A stretch of DNA of 64,000 bases from Pseudanabaena galeata CCNP1313 (GCF_029910235.1 NZ_CP112874.1:1736001-1800000), one strand, 5' to 3'; shown: positions 9,967 to 18,928, counted from the first letter of the stretch. A program made the numbers and translations. Notes: generated by a model not told the origin, from the sequence alone.

Positions 9967-10779
9967 ATGAATTATGGTAGTTTCGTTTCCATTGCACAAC
10001 TAACTGATATTCATCTATTTGAAGATATCAAACAGTCTCTGGTTGGCATCCAAACAGAAGCCTCTTTTCAAGAGGTTTTAATTAATGTTAAAAGAACCTT
10101 GTCACAGATTGATTTATTGCTTTTGACGGGGGATTTGACTCAAGATGGTAGTGCAACATCATACGATCGCTTGCGGCGATCGCTGGATAAGTTTGGGATT
10201 CATTCCTATTGCTTAGCTGGTAATCATGATGATTTGTCCTTAATGCAAACCCATTTACCTAGCGAATACGTTCACCTCAGCCGCTCTCTAGATGTTGGTA
10301 AGTGGCGAATTTTGTTACTTAGCTCGGTTGTTGTGGGAGCAGTCCATGGATACTTAGCACCATCAGAACTATTATGGCTAGAAGATACTCTTAACGCATA
10401 TCCTGATCGCCCTACTTTAATCGCCTTTCATCATCCTGCTGTGCCACTTGGTTCTAAATGGATGGATGGTATTTGTTTGGAAAATCAAGATCAATTCTGG
10501 GAAATATGCGATCGCCATCCGCAAATAGAAGTTGTCTTGAATGGACATGCCCATCAAGACTTTGATCAAGTTTATGAAACCCCCCATAATTCTGTGCGCT
10601 GTTTGGTGACTCCTTCAACTTGCATTCAATTTGAGCCACAAAATCCCAAGTTTCAAATTGACAGTCAACCTCCCGGATTTCGCCATTTACGTCTCTATCC
10701 CAATGGAGTAATGGAAACAGAAGTCCATCGTCTCAAAGTTGGCAGTTTCCATCCTGATCTCGCAGCGATCGGCTATTAA
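9967..10779 (+). CDS. CpdA-like metallophosphoesterase (cyclic nucleotide phosphodiesterase)
   Basis: A 270-residue calcineurin-type phosphoesterase with the full dimetal motif set: QLTDIHLF (about 12-19), LTGDLTQDG (about 54-62), AGNHDD (about 85-90), FHHPAVP (about 155) and NGHAHQDFD (about 195). The arrangement matches the class III cAMP phosphodiesterase (CpdA) subgroup, which hydrolyses 3',5'-cAMP in the cytoplasm. The adenylate cyclase 2.9 kb upstream supports a cAMP role, but the two are not an operon. Substrate specificity is inferred, so I give no gene symbol. Confidence 0.85.
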   Translation: MNYGSFVSIAQLTDIHLFEDIKQSLVGIQTEASFQEVLINVKRTLSQIDLLLLTGDLTQDGSATSYDRLRRSLDKFGIHSYCLAGNHDDLSLMQTHLPSEYVHLSRSLDVGKWRILLLSSVVVGAVHGYLAPSELLWLEDTLNAYPDRPTLIAFHHPAVPLGSKWMDGICLENQDQFWEICDRHPQIEVVLNGHAHQDFDQVYETPHNSVRCLVTPSTCIQFEPQNPKFQIDSQPPGFRHLRLYPNGVMETEVHRLKVGSFHPDLAAIGY

Positions 10780-10821
10780 AATTACAAACTATTTCTGACC
10801 TTTTAATGTCCTTTTGAAAGA

Positions 10822-10955
10822 GGGCTTGGAGACCAAGCCCCTACCTATCCAAAAATGAAGGGGCTTGGTCTCCAAGCCCATGTCTTTGCTTTCTATCAAA
10901 ATCCAATATTTATGTTGAGAGTGTTGCTTTGCAACACTCTCAACATAAATATTGG
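10822..10955. repeat. two inverted repeats before proB
   Basis: First, 20-bp arms GGGCTTGGAGACCAAGCCCC at 10822-10841 and its complement at 10860-10879, with an 18-bp spacer. Second, a perfect 25-bp hairpin with arms 10903-10927 and 10931-10955 and loop TTT. A fragment like the end of family F (GCGCAAAGCACTGTA) follows at 10968. Confidence 0.65.
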
Positions 10956-11021
10956 GTTTTATTTCAGCGCAAAGCACTGTAGGATAAAAAATCTAGCGAT
11001 TTTTTATCCTACTCTTTACAA

Positions 11022-12155
11022 ATGCAACCGCAGATCATTGTTATTAAAATTGGCACGTCTAGCCTTAGTGATCCCGAATCAGGAGATTTACAACTAGCGA
11101 CGATCGCCAAATTAGTTGAAGCGATCGTGCATCTACGACGGGAAGGACATAGCGTTGTCTTAGTTTCTTCGGGTGCGGTGGGCATTGGCTGTGGCAGGCT
11201 AGGGCTAAAACAACGTCCGCGCAAAATCTCCAAAAAGCAAGCCGTCGCAGCCGTAGGACAAGGGCGCTTAATCAGGATTTATGACGACTTTTTTGGCTCT
11301 TTGCAACAGCCCGTCGCTCAAGTTTTATTAACACGCGGCAACCTGATTCAGCGACAGCATTACATGAATGTCCATGCCACATTCCATGAATTACTGGAAA
11401 TGGGCGTAGTGCCAATTGTGAATGAGAATGACACGGTTGCTGTCGATGAATTAAAGTTTGGTGATAATGATACGCTATCGGCTCTAGTAGCTAGTCTGGT
11501 CGAGGCTGATTGGTTATTTCTATTAACCGATGTTGATCGCCTTTATTCCGATGACCCACGCCAAAATCCTGAAGCCAAGCCGATTGAGTTTGTGGAATAT
11601 TCAGAACTTCAAGAACTCAGACAAGCGATCGGTGAGAAACAAGCATTAGGCGCTCAAGGTGGTGGTACACAATGGGGAACTGGCGGCATGACCACAAAAC
11701 TTGATGCAGCTCGCATTGCCTCGGCGGCTGGAGTTCGTACAGTAATCACCAGAGGTGCTTTTCCCGATCGCCTGTCAGCGATTCTTCGTGGCGAGAATTT
11801 CGGTACGCAATTCGCGGCTCAACCGAAAACAGTGAATGCCCGTAAACGCTGGATTGCCTATGGAATGGTTCCCTTGGGCAAGTTGTTCTTAGACGATGGA
11901 GCCGTACAGGCGGTTATTCGCAAAGGGCGATCGCTCTTACCTGCGGGAATTACGCAAGTAGAAGGAAAGTTTGAGGCGAATGAGTCCGTAAGTTTGTGCG
12001 ATCGCGATGGCAAAGAAGTCGCGAGGGGTATCTCTAACTACAGCAGCAGTGATATCCTTCGCATTCTTGGTTCTCAATCAGAAGACATTCCTAAATTACT
12101 AGGCTTTGATGGCGAAGAGACAGTAATTCATCGAGACAATTTAGTGAGCCTTTAA
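11022..12155 (+). CDS. proB: glutamate 5-kinase
   Basis: A 377-residue cytoplasmic kinase that phosphorylates L-glutamate, the first step of proline synthesis. The amino-acid kinase fold covers about 1-260, with KIGTSSLS at the N-terminus, [11 protein letters not shown] near 49, the glutamate-binding [17 protein letters not shown] near 138 and [12 protein letters not shown] near 217. A C-terminal PUA domain (about 275-365) is present, as in the long bacterial form. ATG at 11022. proA is not adjacent. The stop codon is built into a terminator hairpin. Confidence 0.96.
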   Translation: MQPQIIVIKIGTSSLSDPESGDLQLATIAKLVEAIVHLRREGHSVVLVSSGAVGIGCGRLGLKQRPRKISKKQAVAAVGQGRLIRIYDDFFGSLQQPVAQVLLTRGNLIQRQHYMNVHATFHELLEMGVVPIVNENDTVAVDELKFGDNDTLSALVASLVEADWLFLLTDVDRLYSDDPRQNPEAKPIEFVEYSELQELRQAIGEKQALGAQGGGTQWGTGGMTTKLDAARIASAAGVRTVITRGAFPDRLSAILRGENFGTQFAAQPKTVNARKRWIAYGMVPLGKLFLDDGAVQAVIRKGRSLLPAGITQVEGKFEANESVSLCDRDGKEVARGISNYSSSDILRILGSQSEDIPKLLGFDGEETVIHRDNLVSL

Positions 12156-12194
12156 ATCAAAAAAAACGGCTACGCCGTTTTTTTTTGATTTAAA
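12150..12194. terminator. terminator hairpin of proB
   Basis: 21-bp perfect arms (12150-12170 and 12174-12194), loop TAC. It contains the proB TAA stop and an A8/T8 tract, so it fits a terminator. A second perfect hairpin (12228-12250 and 12254-12276, loop GAA) follows before the convergent DUF4255 gene. Confidence 0.7.
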
Positions 12195-12296
12195 GGCAAA
12201 GCCCTTAGGACTCTGCAATTTAATAAAGAACCGATTTTTGATGGCGCGGCGAAGCCGCGCCATCAAAAATCGGTTCCTTATTTTACGGTGAAGCCC

Positions 12297-13559
12297 TTAT
12301 GTAATAACTATTTTGGGACTATTGTACCAATTGTACGTTGGACTATCAGGATCATCATCTACACCCAACTTACTCTCAGCACCATCAATCCGTATCCGCA
12401 CCAGATACTCACCTGCCTTAATATTCGCAATTGGCATCTCAATGGTGGAAACAGTACTAGGCAAAGGAGGACGATCAAATAGATAGATGGATGGATTATC
12501 AGATGTCCATTCATTCAAGGCTAAGACTATTTTTTGTTTCTCCCGTACTAATACATCTAACTGAACTACAATTACCGCCGATCGCAAATTATCTTCGATC
12601 TCTTCTAACTGGGTCACAGATACATTCACAATCGTCGGACAGAGGACAAAAGGCATCACATTTGAGGCGATCGCATTAGTAATTAACGGTGAAGTGCTAC
12701 CGATTCGATGGATTACTTGCAAACTCTGCACTCCAGCTTGGATCTGGGGTAAATCCATATCCTCCAGAGAAAAAATAATTTCGCGAGCTTGTACGGAAGT
12801 AGGACTAATTACTAAATCCCCAACATGGATTTCTACTGTCTGACTTTGGAGGTTGCGCCCACGAATAATCATCACACTACCGATCACAATCGGCTCAAAT
12901 CGACTACCCTGAGCCACGACTTGCTCAATGTAGGGTGATGCAGGAAACGGAGCCAGCCCTGCGGGGGAAGCATCGCGAATTGGTAAGGCTCTCTGGAAGT
13001 TTTCCCGACCTTCGACGATTACCAGACAAGCACGGTAGGCGATCGATAATACATAGGGAACTTGATAAAATACTGACCAAGCCTTAGATAGATCCTCCAG
13101 TGAAATATCCACAGGCACAATATGAACCTGTTGAATCTGATCAGCAAGATCGGAAGCAGCTAGAAATGGGAATGTAGAATCATTGCAGGTAGAACGAATC
13201 AGTTCAGGTGTAAGAATTCGCTTGTCAACAAGGGTACTTACCACACTTCCCAAAACCCTCTGAGGTTGTAGTTCCGCATCATTGCCATAGCAACTCATCA
13301 TGTAAAAAAGATCGATCGCCACTTGACGATTAAGGGGATTTCCCTTGGTACGATTAGGAGTGGAGTCATAGTTAGCTAAAGAAGAATTACTGGTTACTTG
13401 ATACAAGAAAATATTTACTCCCACTTCTGGCGCACCCGTAGAAATTCCTCCTGGAGGTAAAGTGGTGGCTCGTGCTCCTTCAATATCCTGCTGAATCACT
13501 GTTTGCAAGACCCTTTGTAAAGTTGCCGTTACCGTCGCGATCGCTAAATAATTACTCAT
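12297..13559 (-). CDS. Pvc16-like DUF4255 protein of a contractile injection system
   Basis: A 420-residue protein. The N-terminal DUF4255/Pvc16_N domain (about 4-190) shows LFYMMSCYG near 85 and YQVPYVLSIAYR near 170, with an IPT/TIG-like beta domain after it (about 220-310). In extracellular contractile injection systems this family is encoded beside the sheath and is thought to cap or terminate the tail. The start ATG at 13559 overlaps the stop of the response regulator by 8 nt (ATGAGTAA), so translation is coupled; the ATG six bases upstream (13565) is less likely. It diverges from the sheath operon. The family call is firm; the cap role is from family knowledge. Confidence 0.85.
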   Translation of the reverse strand: MSNYLAIATVTATLQRVLQTVIQQDIEGARATTLPPGGISTGAPEVGVNIFLYQVTSNSSLANYDSTPNRTKGNPLNRQVAIDLFYMMSCYGNDAELQPQRVLGSVVSTLVDKRILTPELIRSTCNDSTFPFLAASDLADQIQQVHIVPVDISLEDLSKAWSVFYQVPYVLSIAYRACLVIVEGRENFQRALPIRDASPAGLAPFPASPYIEQVVAQGSRFEPIVIGSVMIIRGRNLQSQTVEIHVGDLVISPTSVQAREIIFSLEDMDLPQIQAGVQSLQVIHRIGSTSPLITNAIASNVMPFVLCPTIVNVSVTQLEEIEDNLRSAVIVVQLDVLVREKQKIVLALNEWTSDNPSIYLFDRPPLPSTVSTIEMPIANIKAGEYLVRIRIDGAESKLGVDDDPDSPTYNWYNSPKIVIT

Positions 13560-14250
13560 CTGCACTCACCAAACCTAATTTCAAAGCTCTGACGATCGCC
13601 TGTGTCCGACTAGCCACACCCAACTTCTCAAATACACTAGTGAGATGCGCTTTGACTGTAGCGATCGTCACATGTAGATATCGAGAGATATCTTCGTTAG
13701 AGGCTCCCTTAATCAACCAGTTCAATACCTCCTGTTCGCGATCGGTGAGATGGATAGTGGAATGTCCCTGTAGCGATCGCCCTGCATAGAAATGAAAAAT
13801 CCGAAAGAAACTCGTGGCAATATCGGGGGGCAAAAAGATTTCATCATTCATAACTGTCGAAATTGCCTCATAAAGTTGACTGCCAATGCGATCTTTCGCC
13901 ACATATCCTCTAGCTCCCAACTGCATCGATCTAAATACTAATTCATCTTCACGATGCGATGACAAAATTAAAACCTTGCCATGATAGTCTAACTTTTTAA
14001 GATCCATCAATACTTTTAACCCGCTATCTTCGGGTAATTTTAAATCGAGTTTGACATCCAAAAGAATTAAAGAAGGCTTCTGCTCGACTACTAGTTTAAT
14101 CGCTTGAACACAAGAAGTTGCTTCTCCGACAATCTTAAACTGAAGATAACAATCATCACTATAAAAACTCAGTAATGTATGTAAACCCCGACGAAAATCA
14201 GAGTCATCTTCTACCAATAAAACCGATACTATTTGAGCCGTTGTTGTCAT
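13552..14250 (-). CDS. LuxR/NarL-type response regulator coupled to the injection-system gene
   Basis: A 232-residue regulator with an N-terminal receiver (about 9-130) and a C-terminal LuxR-type HTH (about 165-230, LTDREQEVLNWLIKGASN). The phospho-acceptor is the Asp in LILLDVK (about residue 60), with LSSHRE and GYVAKD downstream as the usual switch positions. No histidine kinase lies next to it. It overlaps the DUF4255 gene by 8 nt and diverges from the sheath gene across a 404-bp gap, so it is a likely regulator of this injection-system locus. That link is inferred from position only. Confidence 0.88.
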   Translation of the reverse strand: MTTTAQIVSVLLVEDDSDFRRGLHTLLSFYSDDCYLQFKIVGEATSCVQAIKLVVEQKPSLILLDVKLDLKLPEDSGLKVLMDLKKLDYHGKVLILSSHREDELVFRSMQLGARGYVAKDRIGSQLYEAISTVMNDEIFLPPDIATSFFRIFHFYAGRSLQGHSTIHLTDREQEVLNWLIKGASNEDISRYLHVTIATVKAHLTSVFEKLGVASRTQAIVRALKLGLVSADE

Positions 14251-14654
14251 AGATCAGTGGTCATCGATCATTGATTTTTAGCAATTCTTACTCCCTTCCC
14301 AGTGAAGAATTATACGTTGCGGCGCAACGCGCCGCAACGCTAATTATTGATTTTTGATGTATATTTCTTTGGTGGGAAGAGAGTAACAGATCTCTTTTTA
14401 ATTCTTAGCAATTGATTTGTAGTTATAGCTATATCCATTTCAGTTAAGACATAAACCCAAAAGAGAGTTGTGGCGCATAGCGCCGCAACTCTCTTTTGGG
14501 TTTTGGGTTTTTCTTAACATAATTGTCTACCGCTATAACTTCAAGAGCTTTAGAGAATCTCATCCTTACTTAGAAGTATAGACTAAAGTCTAATAACCCT
14601 TAATTTCGATCATCCCTACTGTATACGTCTATAGACATAGTTAAAGGGTGGCAT
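14251..14654. promoter_or_regulatory. divergent control region of the injection-system locus
   Basis: 404 bp between the response regulator and the sheath gene. It holds a GC-rich palindrome at 14313-14336 (GTTGCGGCGCAACGCGCC type), a near-perfect hairpin at about 14453-14502 (AACCCAAAAGAGAGTTG arms) and a purine-rich ribosome site, AAAGGGTGG, 4 bp before the sheath ATG. The region must contain the two divergent promoters, but I cannot place -10/-35 boxes with confidence. Confidence 0.5.
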
Positions 14655-16364
14655 ATGGCACTAGACTACTTCGCCCCGGGCGTATACGTCGAAGAGGTTG
14701 ATAAAGGCAGTCGTCCCATTGAAGGCATCAGCCTCAGTGTGGCGGGCTTTATCGGATTTACCGAAGACGTTCGCGGTGATGCTGATCTGTTTAAACCAAT
14801 GATGGTTACATCATGGGATCAGTATCGTGAATACTTTGCAGCTCCTGGTTCTGATGGTTACACCGACTTCGATGCTTACTTGCCCTTCGCTGTTAATGGT
14901 TGGTTTGTCAATGGCGGTGGACGCTGCTGGGTAACGAGCATTGGCACAAAACTGCCTGGATCTGAGCCTCCAGCCCCTGAAGCAACCGCACTTCGCATTG
15001 GCACATCAAATAACAAGCCCACCTTGATGTTTAACATCAAGCCAGCCGATGCTTCTGAGAGCCAGTTAGCGTTACCTTCAACGGGCGATCGCATCAAAGT
15101 CATCATTCAAGAAAGCACTCCCAAGCCATTACCCGAAGACGCTCCTGCCGATGCCGAGCCACCCTTAAATACTGGTGAATTCTTCAACGTTGTTGTTGTC
15201 CAAGGCGGACAAGAATTGGAGAAATACGAACATGTCTCGATGAATCCACAGGTTGCGCCCGATGTTGCTGACTATGTAGTAACGGCGATCGCTGATTCTG
15301 AATATGTCACCATCGCCGACATTTCTACCAGCGGACAACCACTCTCTCGTCGTCCCGCTAACGGAGCTTATGAGATTGCGCCACCTCCTTACATTTCCAC
15401 CGTTGATCGCTTTGCGCGTGACTTGCTAGGACAAAGAGACGATCGCACTGGCATTCAAGGCATGTTTGAAATCGATGAAACAGCGATGATTGCTTGCCCG
15501 GACCTTATGCGCGTCTATGAAGCTGGTCTGATCGACATCGATCAAGTACATGGGGTCATGGAAATGATGCTCAGCATGTGCGAAAACTCCTTCCCAGGGC
15601 CTGCCTTCCGCATGGCAGTGATTGATCCCCCACCGATCAAGCCCTCCAAAGGCATGGAAGCTGTACCACCCGATCGCCAAAAACCTCAAGACGTAGCCCA
15701 ATGGTTGAGCATGTTCAACCGTCGCTCCATGTTTGGCGCACTCTATTACCCTTGGATCAAAGTCGCAAACCCTCGCAAAGGCGGCAAGCCATCCTACGTT
15801 CCTCCTTGCGGTCATGTCATGGGTCTATGGTGTCGCACTGACCAATCACGCGGTATCTTCAAGGCTCCCGCCAACGACACTCCTAGAGGTGTGCTTGGCT
15901 TAGCCTACGAAACCAACATGCGCGAGCAAGAAATGCTCAACCCCATCGGTATTAACTGCATTCGTAACTTTGCTAGCTACAATCGCGGCTTCAAGGTATG
16001 GGGCGCACGTACCTTGGTCGAGCCAGACAACATTCAATGGCGCTACATCAGTGTCCGCCGTCTGATTAGCTATATTGAGAAATCAATTGAAATTGGGACT
16101 CAATGGGTGGTATTTGAGCCTAACGATACTGACCTATGGGCAAGAGTAACTCGTACTGTCAGTAACTTCTTAGAAGGACTTTGGCGGAATGGGGCTTTAT
16201 TTGGCGGCGCATCCTCAGAAGCGTTTTATGTCAAATGTGATGCCACCCTCAATACCCATGAAACGATGATGATGGGTCGGCTATACATTGAGGTCGGTAT
16301 TTGTCCTGTCCGTCCTGCTGAATTTGTGATCTTCCGCGTCAGTCAGTGGTCGCCTAACAGCTAA
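14655..16364 (+). CDS. contractile tail sheath protein
   Basis: A 569-residue phage-tail-sheath-like protein of the contractile injection system type. The N-terminus, YFAPGVYVEEVDKGSRPIEG, is the standard start of the family. The C-terminal conserved sheath domain (about 440-565) includes NPIGINCIRNF, GFKVWGARTL and RRLISYIEKSIEIG. The sheath surrounds the tube and contracts to drive it through membranes. Related cyanobacterial proteins belong to thylakoid-anchored systems. It heads a plus-strand run with three tube-like genes and an assembly protein. No capsid, portal or terminase gene is present, so this is not a prophage tail. Confidence 0.95.
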   Translation: MALDYFAPGVYVEEVDKGSRPIEGISLSVAGFIGFTEDVRGDADLFKPMMVTSWDQYREYFAAPGSDGYTDFDAYLPFAVNGWFVNGGGRCWVTSIGTKLPGSEPPAPEATALRIGTSNNKPTLMFNIKPADASESQLALPSTGDRIKVIIQESTPKPLPEDAPADAEPPLNTGEFFNVVVVQGGQELEKYEHVSMNPQVAPDVADYVVTAIADSEYVTIADISTSGQPLSRRPANGAYEIAPPPYISTVDRFARDLLGQRDDRTGIQGMFEIDETAMIACPDLMRVYEAGLIDIDQVHGVMEMMLSMCENSFPGPAFRMAVIDPPPIKPSKGMEAVPPDRQKPQDVAQWLSMFNRRSMFGALYYPWIKVANPRKGGKPSYVPPCGHVMGLWCRTDQSRGIFKAPANDTPRGVLGLAYETNMREQEMLNPIGINCIRNFASYNRGFKVWGARTLVEPDNIQWRYISVRRLISYIEKSIEIGTQWVVFEPNDTDLWARVTRTVSNFLEGLWRNGALFGGASSEAFYVKCDATLNTHETMMMGRLYIEVGICPVRPAEFVIFRVSQWSPNS

Positions 16365-16371
16365 TTATCTA

Positions 16372-16404
16372 ATAAGAAGAACATCCATAGGATGTTCTTC
16401 TTAT
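16372..16404. terminator. hairpin after the sheath gene
   Basis: 15-bp perfect arms (16372-16386 and 16390-16404) with a 3-base loop, 8 bp after the sheath stop. A second near-perfect hairpin (about 16422-16457, TTTTTTGTGGAG arms) follows. These could lower read-through from sheath to tube genes or stabilise the sheath mRNA. Confidence 0.55.
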
Positions 16405-16580
16405 AGACTCGCAGTGAAAGATTTTTTGTGGAGCGGCTTAGCCACTCCACAAAAAATTGTTTCTTTATTAGATTTTGCTTTTTTAAGATTTGTGCTGTGA
16501 TTCTTACAGATTTATGGCTTTAGATTTTAAAATAGTTAACAATCAGCACAGACCTATAACTCAGATTTCAAGGAGGAAGA

Positions 16581-17054
16581 ATGGCTGAACTTATACCAAT
16601 TCCTACTAGTCGATACTATGTAGAATTTGATGGACTGACTGACAAGTTGATTAAAAGTGTTTCTGAAGTTACCTTTACAGGGCAAACCGCAGGACATGAA
16701 AAGCCTCTAGCCTCAACCAAAGGTGGTAAGACCATTTGGCAGAGTACGTCAGCAGGTTTTGAAGAAAACCCCAATGTCACCATTGAAGTCTATGTCACCG
16801 AAGGCGACATGGACTTTTACAATTGGATGTTAGCAACTATGCCCAAGAGTGAAGGGGGACAAGGTAAATGGTCTTCCAGCCGTAAGAACGGATCAATCGT
16901 TGCTTACGATAGTGAAGATAATGAAGCAATTCGTTGGAGTTTAACTAATTGTTGGATTAAGTCTTACAAGGTCAGCGACTTTAATTCTGAAAGTAAGGAT
17001 CTGGCTGTTGAGACCTTTGAAATTATCGCCGAGCAAATCAACCGCGTTAAGTAG
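16581..17054 (+). CDS. tail tube protein 1 (T4 gp19-like)
   Basis: A 157-residue protein of the phage T4 gp19/eCIS inner tube family. It opens PIPTSRYYVEFDGL, has the central GGKTIWQSTSAGF loop and NVTIEVYVTEGDMDFYNW, and ends with VETFEIIAEQINRV, the terminal strand pattern of the family. Hexameric rings of such proteins stack to form the tube inside the sheath. An ideal AAGGAGGAAG Shine-Dalgarno lies 4 bp before the ATG, suggesting high expression. It is paralogous to the next gene. Confidence 0.92.
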   Translation: MAELIPIPTSRYYVEFDGLTDKLIKSVSEVTFTGQTAGHEKPLASTKGGKTIWQSTSAGFEENPNVTIEVYVTEGDMDFYNWMLATMPKSEGGQGKWSSSRKNGSIVAYDSEDNEAIRWSLTNCWIKSYKVSDFNSESKDLAVETFEIIAEQINRVK

Positions 17055-17135
17055 AGAGATCTACTGACATGTGAGTTGATTTTAAATTTTTTGGTTTTGG
17101 TTTTGATATAGAACTTAGGATGAGGTCAATCAACT

Positions 17136-17609
17136 ATGGCAAAAGGTGAAATTTTAGCCTGCTCTAAATACTACTTTAACTTATCGGGTTTGGATGACCT
17201 AGTTGTTAAAAGCGTAGGGGGTATTGGTTCAACTCTGCAAACCGCAGGGGACAGTAAATCCTATGGAGTATCCAAGAGTGGTAAGTCAGTTATTCAAGCA
17301 ACTGTCACAGGTACAAGCAATAGCAATATTACAGTTGAATTTGTCTGTACCCTTGGCGACGATCGCCTAATTAAATGGTACAGCGCCTCACATTCCGAAG
17401 CACTCGGTGGTGGTGGAACCCAAACTAAGGGTGAGCGCAAAACAGGTACGATCACTCTTTACAATCAAGGCGGCGAGGCTGCTGCAACTTGGGAATTAAC
17501 TGGGGTAATGCCTTCCAGCTATAAATCAACTAAGCTAGAAGCTGGTGCTGAGGGTCTAGCAACCGAGACGATCGAGTTTGTCTATGAATCTTTGCATCGC
17601 AAAACATAA
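17136..17609 (+). CDS. tail tube protein 2 (T4 gp19-like)
   Basis: A 157-residue paralogue of the preceding tube protein: SKYYFNLSGLDDLVVKSVGG at the N-terminus, SKSGKSVIQATVTG in the middle and ATETIEFVYESL at the end. Having more than one gp19-like protein is normal in extracellular contractile injection systems, where one forms the tube body and others the baseplate end. Which role this copy has cannot be read from sequence. It lies 81 bp after the first tube gene and 59 bp before the third; a short inverted repeat (GTATGAGTGG) follows its stop. Confidence 0.9.
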   Translation: MAKGEILACSKYYFNLSGLDDLVVKSVGGIGSTLQTAGDSKSYGVSKSGKSVIQATVTGTSNSNITVEFVCTLGDDRLIKWYSASHSEALGGGGTQTKGERKTGTITLYNQGGEAAATWELTGVMPSSYKSTKLEAGAEGLATETIEFVYESLHRKT

Positions 17610-17668
17610 AAGATGCGTATGAGTGGTGTTCTGCGCCACTCATACTAAATTTCCAGAAGGTAGGTTGT

Positions 17669-18160
17669 ATGTCAGAAGAACAGCAAATAGAATTTTTAGC
17701 TAAGTCTAAATTTTATGTAGAAATTACTTTACAGGGCAGTCTAGAACAAATTGATGGCTACTTTATGGAATGTAGCGGATTGTCTCGAAGTCAAGAAGCG
17801 ATTGAAATTGTTGAAGTTACTCCGCAAGTATGGGGGAGGAGTGGTTCGACAAAAGGACGGGTTATCCGTACAAAGCTTCCAGGAAATGTCAAAAGTGAGA
17901 ATATTACGCTCAAACAAGGATTGAATATTTCCATGACCATGTGGAAATGGTTAAAAGCAGTGGAAGATGGTAACTGGGCGCAACAACTACGAGATGGTGA
18001 TATCACTATTTATGACCAAGCTTCAATAGAAAAAGCAAGGTTTCGATTTAATGGCGCTTGGCCGATGCGTTACAAAATTTCCGAATTTAAAGCTGATGCT
18101 AGCGAATTTGCGATTACTGAGGTAGAGTTATGCGTTAGTGACTTTTTACGGATTAATTAA
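17669..18160 (+). CDS. tail tube protein 3 / tube initiator (T4 gp19-like)
   Basis: A 163-residue gp19-family protein, more diverged than the first two: FYVEITLQGSLEQIDGYFMECSGL read in two parts, LPGNVKSENITLKQGL, and TEVELCVSDFLRI at the end. The GYF..CSGL element and the ITLKQGL/MWKWL block are typical of tube-initiator or baseplate-proximal gp19 paralogues (Pvc5/Afp5-like). It is preceded by AGAAGGTAGG 7 bp before the ATG. It is followed after 29 bp by the assembly protein gene. Confidence 0.88.
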   Translation: MSEEQQIEFLAKSKFYVEITLQGSLEQIDGYFMECSGLSRSQEAIEIVEVTPQVWGRSGSTKGRVIRTKLPGNVKSENITLKQGLNISMTMWKWLKAVEDGNWAQQLRDGDITIYDQASIEKARFRFNGAWPMRYKISEFKADASEFAITEVELCVSDFLRIN

Positions 18161-18189
18161 TAGATTAACTAAACACATATGGTTTAAAT

Positions 18190-18489
18190 ATGATTCAAAC
18201 AGAGTTTGAATTTACGCTACCCAAGGGCTACGTAGATGGTGATGGGAATCTACATCGTAAAGGTGTAATGCGACTATCAAGGGCAATCGACGAGATTACA
18301 CCGATGCGAGATCCTCGTGTTAGGAATAATCCTGCTTACGCAACAGTAATTATTTTGTCTAGGGTAATTACAAAATTAGGTGGGTTAGAAGAGATCAGTT
18401 CAATGGTCATCGAAAATTTATTTGCCATTGATCTTAGTTATTTGCAAAAGTTTTATCGTCAGATTAATGAACTAGAAGATTCTGAGTAG
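18190..18489 (+). CDS. tail assembly protein of the injection system
   Basis: A 99-residue protein resembling the small phage tail assembly proteins found after tube genes in contractile injection clusters: an N-terminal TLPKGYVDGDGNLHRKG, then VMRLSRAIDEI, DPRVRNNPAY and a helical C-terminus, FAIDLSYLQKFYRQIN. In phages, proteins at this position act as assembly chaperones or tape-measure partners. The role here is inferred from position and likeness. It is the last plus-strand gene of this cluster; baseplate and spike genes do not follow. Confidence 0.75.
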   Translation: MIQTEFEFTLPKGYVDGDGNLHRKGVMRLSRAIDEITPMRDPRVRNNPAYATVIILSRVITKLGGLEEISSMVIENLFAIDLSYLQKFYRQINELEDSE

Positions 18490-18512
18490 GAAGTCTTTTG
18501 ACCGTCACGAAT

Positions 18513-18851
18513 TTATGCGTCCTTAGCAATTTCCTCTAATATCTGGTCAAATACCTTTCTCAAAATTAACTTTTCCGTTGGAAATATATGGGGAACTTCA
18601 TCGATCGCCTCCAAAGAGTTGTTATCTAAAACTAGACAACTTTCGCCATCAGCCATCAGCCATTCTAGTTGGAGTAAAGCATCGCGATCGCCTAATTCGC
18701 TAGTATATCCCTCCCGAAATTCAAGCTCTATATCTGATTCATAACCATCAACAGGAATAAAAGCAGTTAGTTTAGCGTGATAACGAAGATTAAAATCTAC
18801 AGCATATCCGAGCCTGATTAAGACTTTTTCTAACAATGAATAAGTAAGCAT
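18513..18851 (-). CDS. hypothetical protein, 112 aa
   Basis: I do not recognise this protein. It has 112 residues, is acidic (many Asp/Glu), and has no signal peptide, membrane segment or cysteine. Predicted features are alternating beta strands (LTAFIPVDGYESDIELEF) and a C-terminal helix (FDQILEEIAKD). It lies on the opposite strand just after the injection-system genes, 23 bp from the assembly protein stop. It could be a small effector-associated or unrelated housekeeping protein; nothing in the sequence decides this. Confidence 0.6.
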   Translation of the reverse strand: MLTYSLLEKVLIRLGYAVDFNLRYHAKLTAFIPVDGYESDIELEFREGYTSELGDRDALLQLEWLMADGESCLVLDNNSLEAIDEVPHIFPTEKLILRKVFDQILEEIAKDA

Positions 18852-18928
18852 ATGATGATCCTAAACTGCTAGGGACTCCATCGACCCAAACTTCGGGATC
18901 ACTATTATATCGTGGCGATCGCTTTCCA

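Noticed and set aside
10855-11097. Plus-strand ORF before proB
   Set aside because: It is made of two inverted repeats and the start of proB in another frame.
14655-18489. Prophage
   Set aside because: Only sheath, tube, assembly and DUF4255 genes are present; no integrase, capsid, portal, terminase or lysis genes.
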